Assembly: GCA_017399445.1 (NCBI GenBank)
Contig: JAFQCM010000125.1
Coordinates: 17,050 to 81,049, forward strand
Source: Lachnospiraceae bacterium
Lineage (GTDB): Bacteria; Bacillota; Clostridia; Lachnospirales; Lachnospiraceae
Length of the DNA stretch: 64,000 bases
Direction: 5' to 3'
In this document: positions 61,559-64,000 of the stretch, piece after piece
How positions within the stretch are numbered: the stretch's first letter is position 1
Layout of the letters: each line of letters begins with the position of its first letter
Program-made: the position numbers and the translations under genes
Notes under the pieces: generated by a model
The model's database searches: none
Seen by the model: only the letters and a program-made list of their open reading frames with translations
What the model was told of the DNA's origin: nothing

Positions 61559-62476
61559 TTGGGAACGTCAAATGAAGTAATTATAAAAATAAAAGAAAAA
61601 TATCAAAAGCTCAGTAAGGGACAAAAATGTCTTGCTGATTATATTATAGAAAATTATGATAAAGCTGCCTTTTTAACGGCGGCAAAGCTTGGAAAACTGG
61701 TAGGTGTCAGTGAGTCTACGGTAGTAAGATTTGCCATGAATTTAGGATACCAAGGCTATCCGGATTTTCAAAGGGCATTGGAAGAAATGGTGAGAAACAA
61801 GTTAAATTCTATTCAGCGAATGGAAGTGGCTTATGGAAAAATCAGTCAGTCAGAAATTCTGACTACTGTACTGCAGTCAGATGCAGATAAAATCAAGTTA
61901 ACCTTAGAAAGCATTGACGAAATGGCATTTGAGACCGCGGTAGATATTCTGCTGAATGCAAGACATATTTATGTACTAGGGATTCGAAGTTGTATGCCAC
62001 TTGCTAATTTTTTAAGCTTTTACCTGAATATGTTGTTTGATAATGTTCATTTAATTCAAACTAGCAGTGCTAGTGAAATTTTTGAACAGATGATTCGAAT
62101 TAATGAAAAGGATGCTATTATTGGAATTAGTTTTCCAAGGTATTCGGTACGCACCTTAAAGGCTATGGAATTTGCCAATAATCGGAATGCAAAAGTAATT
62201 ACATTAACTGACAGTATTCATTCTCCAATGAGTCTATATTCTTCCTGTAATTTAATTGCAAGAAGTGATATGGCATCCATCGTAGATTCGTTGGTGGCTC
62301 CTTTAAGTGTAATTAATGCTTTGGTGGTGGCTTTATGTATGAAGAAACAGAAGGAAGTTGTAAATACCTTAGAAACTTTGGAACAAATCTGGGATGAATA
62401 TCAGGTATACAGTAACGATGAAATTAATTCCATAGAAGACAATATCATACTAAAAGATCCTTATTTGGAGAAGTAA
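61559..62476 (+). CDS. MurR/RpiR family transcriptional regulator
   Basis: A 305-residue regulator with an N-terminal HTH_6 domain (LTAAKLGKLVGVSESTVVRFAMNLGYQGYPDFQRAL, residues about 35-75) and a C-terminal SIS sugar-phosphate-binding domain (YVLGIRSCMPLANFLSFYLN, then DAIIGISFPRYSVRTLKAMEFA). The start is TTG 61559 with SD AGAAGGTG; no ATG is available near it. Its target genes are not obvious: the neighbours are his genes and a flavoprotein, with no sugar genes, so it may act at a distance. It lies 24 bp after hisIE and probably shares that transcript. Confidence 0.92.
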   Translation: MGTSNEVIIKIKEKYQKLSKGQKCLADYIIENYDKAAFLTAAKLGKLVGVSESTVVRFAMNLGYQGYPDFQRALEEMVRNKLNSIQRMEVAYGKISQSEILTTVLQSDADKIKLTLESIDEMAFETAVDILLNARHIYVLGIRSCMPLANFLSFYLNMLFDNVHLIQTSSASEIFEQMIRINEKDAIIGISFPRYSVRTLKAMEFANNRNAKVITLTDSIHSPMSLYSSCNLIARSDMASIVDSLVAPLSVINALVVALCMKKQKEVVNTLETLEQIWDEYQVYSNDEINSIEDNIILKDPYLEK

Positions 62477-62479
62477 AAT

Positions 62480-63718
62480 ATGAAAACAGTAGTAGTAATC
62501 GGTGGCGGTGCTGCCGGTATGATGGCTGCCATTGAATGTGCCGGAAAAGGTGCAAAGGTAAGCCTTTATGAAAAAAATGACAGACTTGGAAAAAAACTTT
62601 TTATTACAGGGAAAGGAAGATGCAATCTTACCAATGCTTGTGATATGGAGGATTTATTAAAAAGTGTAATGAAAAATCATAAATTTATGTATAGTGCTTT
62701 TCAAGGATTTAATAATTGGGAAACTATCGGATTTTTCGAAGATTTAGGTCTGTCAACAAAAATAGAACGGGGAAATCGTGTATTTCCGCAAAGTGATCAC
62801 TCATCTGACGTCATTAAAGTGTTAGAACAGGAAATGAAACGCCAGGGGGTGCAAGTATTTTTAAACAAAAAAATAATCAATGTAAATGCAGAAAACGAAA
62901 AAATTACCGGAATTACTTTAGAAGGTGGTAAAACCGTAAAAGCAGATGCGGTAATTGTGGCAACAGGTGGATTATCTTATCCATTGACTGGTTCTACCGG
63001 AGATGGATTCCGGTTTGCCAAAGCACTGGGACATAAGGTAACGGATACTTTTCCAGCATTGGTGCCAATGGAAACAAAAGAAGCCTGGGTGCCATCTTTA
63101 CAGGGACTGTCTTTAAAAAATGTAGAAATTACAATAAAGAAAGACAAAAAAGTATTATATCAGGAATTCGGTGAAATGCTGTTTACTCATTATGGAGTAA
63201 GTGGTCCCCTTATTTTAAGTGCCAGCAGTATAGTTTTAGATGAGTTGAGGAAAGGTGAACTAACCTTAAAAATTGATTTAAAACCTGCGTTGTCAGAAGA
63301 ACAGTTAGATGACAGAATTTTGAGGGATTTCAACGAAGGAAAAAATAAGCAGTTTAGAAACGTACTAGGTGGACTTTTGCCAGCAAAAATGATTCCAGTA
63401 GTAATTGCTTTAAGCGGAATTTCACCAGAGAAGAAAGTAAATGAAATTAATAAAAAAGAACGTAGAAAGTTATTGGAAACTTTAAAGGGACTTACCATGA
63501 CTTTGACAGATGTAAGAGGATATACAGAGGCAATTATTACCAGAGGTGGTGTGGATGTAAAGGAAATTTCTCCATCTACCATGGAATCGAAAAAAGTCAC
63601 TGGTTTATATTTTGCAGGAGAAGTTTTAGATGTGGATGCAGTTACCGGAGGGTTTAACCTTCAGATTGCCTGGTCTACTGCTATGGCGGCAGCAAGAGCA
63701 GCTGCACAGGAAGTGTAA
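62480..63718 (+). CDS. NAD(P)/FAD-dependent oxidoreductase (HI0933/YhiN family)
   Basis: A 412-residue flavoprotein with the FAD dinucleotide motif VIGGGAAGMMAAIECAGKG, the family signature KLFITGKGRCNLTNAC and the C-terminal VTGGFNLQIAWSTAMAAARAAA. HI0933-family proteins include BaiN-like enzymes; the physiological reaction is uncertain for most. It begins 3 bp after the RpiR stop and precedes cmk, an order often seen in Lachnospiraceae. Confidence 0.93.
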   Translation: MKTVVVIGGGAAGMMAAIECAGKGAKVSLYEKNDRLGKKLFITGKGRCNLTNACDMEDLLKSVMKNHKFMYSAFQGFNNWETIGFFEDLGLSTKIERGNRVFPQSDHSSDVIKVLEQEMKRQGVQVFLNKKIINVNAENEKITGITLEGGKTVKADAVIVATGGLSYPLTGSTGDGFRFAKALGHKVTDTFPALVPMETKEAWVPSLQGLSLKNVEITIKKDKKVLYQEFGEMLFTHYGVSGPLILSASSIVLDELRKGELTLKIDLKPALSEEQLDDRILRDFNEGKNKQFRNVLGGLLPAKMIPVVIALSGISPEKKVNEINKKERRKLLETLKGLTMTLTDVRGYTEAIITRGGVDVKEISPSTMESKKVTGLYFAGEVLDVDAVTGGFNLQIAWSTAMAAARAAAQEV

Positions 63719-63804
63719 GGGTGTGTTGATACTGCATGAAAATATTGAAATGGATTTTTGGTATCATATTTCAATATTACTTGAAACTTTACGTTTTACA
63801 ATGA

Positions 63805-64000
<196 letters not shown>

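Overview
This is an AT-rich chromosomal window with gene content and order typical of Clostridia, most likely the family Lachnospiraceae (Bacillota). The pointers are the tmcAL-pta-DUF177-rpmF-plsX-acpP-rnc-smc-ftsY block, ylxM-ffh-rpsP-khpA-rimM-trmD-rplS-lepB-rbgA-rnhB, YlbJ, RecU, HisZ, and strong SD and sigma-A promoter sequences. No phage, CRISPR array, rRNA or tRNA was seen. Almost all of the DNA is core genome; what is unusual sits in intergenic spacers and in a few diverged proteins.

Layout. 1-3652: 3' end of an FtsA-like cell-division gene, the WalJ-type hydrolase, and an ACT/DUF711 pair. 3724-4962 (minus): tmcAL. 5269-9277: pta (no ackA beside it), DUF177-rpmF, plsX-acpP, rnc. 9284-16293: smc, a possible 26-residue microprotein, ftsY, threonine ammonia-lyase, nagA. 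16305-23633: a 183-bp dispersed structured repeat, then the SRP/ribosome-maturation cluster with two signal peptidases around rbgA, then rnhB. 23670-27510: FliK-like and FlhB-like proteins, YraN, PgeF. 27593-29928: an ECF-type sigma factor, a predicted membrane anti-sigma factor and a DUF4349 lipoprotein. 30091-32546: a GH13 debranching-like protein that has lost most catalytic residues, and DUF5662. 32586-32854: an ORF-less group II intron remnant. 32854-35977: luxS, a UPF0303 protein, a pseudouridine synthase and an FAH-family enzyme. 36167-41435: a MoxR/DUF58/transglutaminase operon and xth. 41432-41618: the second copy of the dispersed repeat. 41722-46999: a type IIA topoisomerase pair, rsmD, coaD. 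47038-56315: a coiled-coil protein, ylbJ, an M23 peptidase, a small alarmone synthetase, pseudouridine synthases, YgiQ, an SDR enzyme, recU. 56420-61534: hisZ-hisG-hisD-hisB-hisIE, with an extra HisF-like domain on HisIE. 61559-64000: an RpiR regulator, an HI0933-type flavoprotein and the start of cmk.

Regulation visible in the DNA. Good sigma-A promoters (mostly 17-bp spacing) precede tmcAL, pta, DUF177, plsX, ylxM, rplS, the GH13 gene, luxS, the UPF0303 gene, the FAH gene, moxR, the topoisomerase operon and hisZ. Eight intrinsic terminators were located, several between convergent genes.

The most interesting non-standard signal is the roughly 185-bp repeat present twice (16305-16487 and 41432-41618). 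It has terminal inverted repeats and a long internal hairpin carrying a compensatory base-pair change. Each copy ends 29-30 bp upstream of a sigma-A -35 box.
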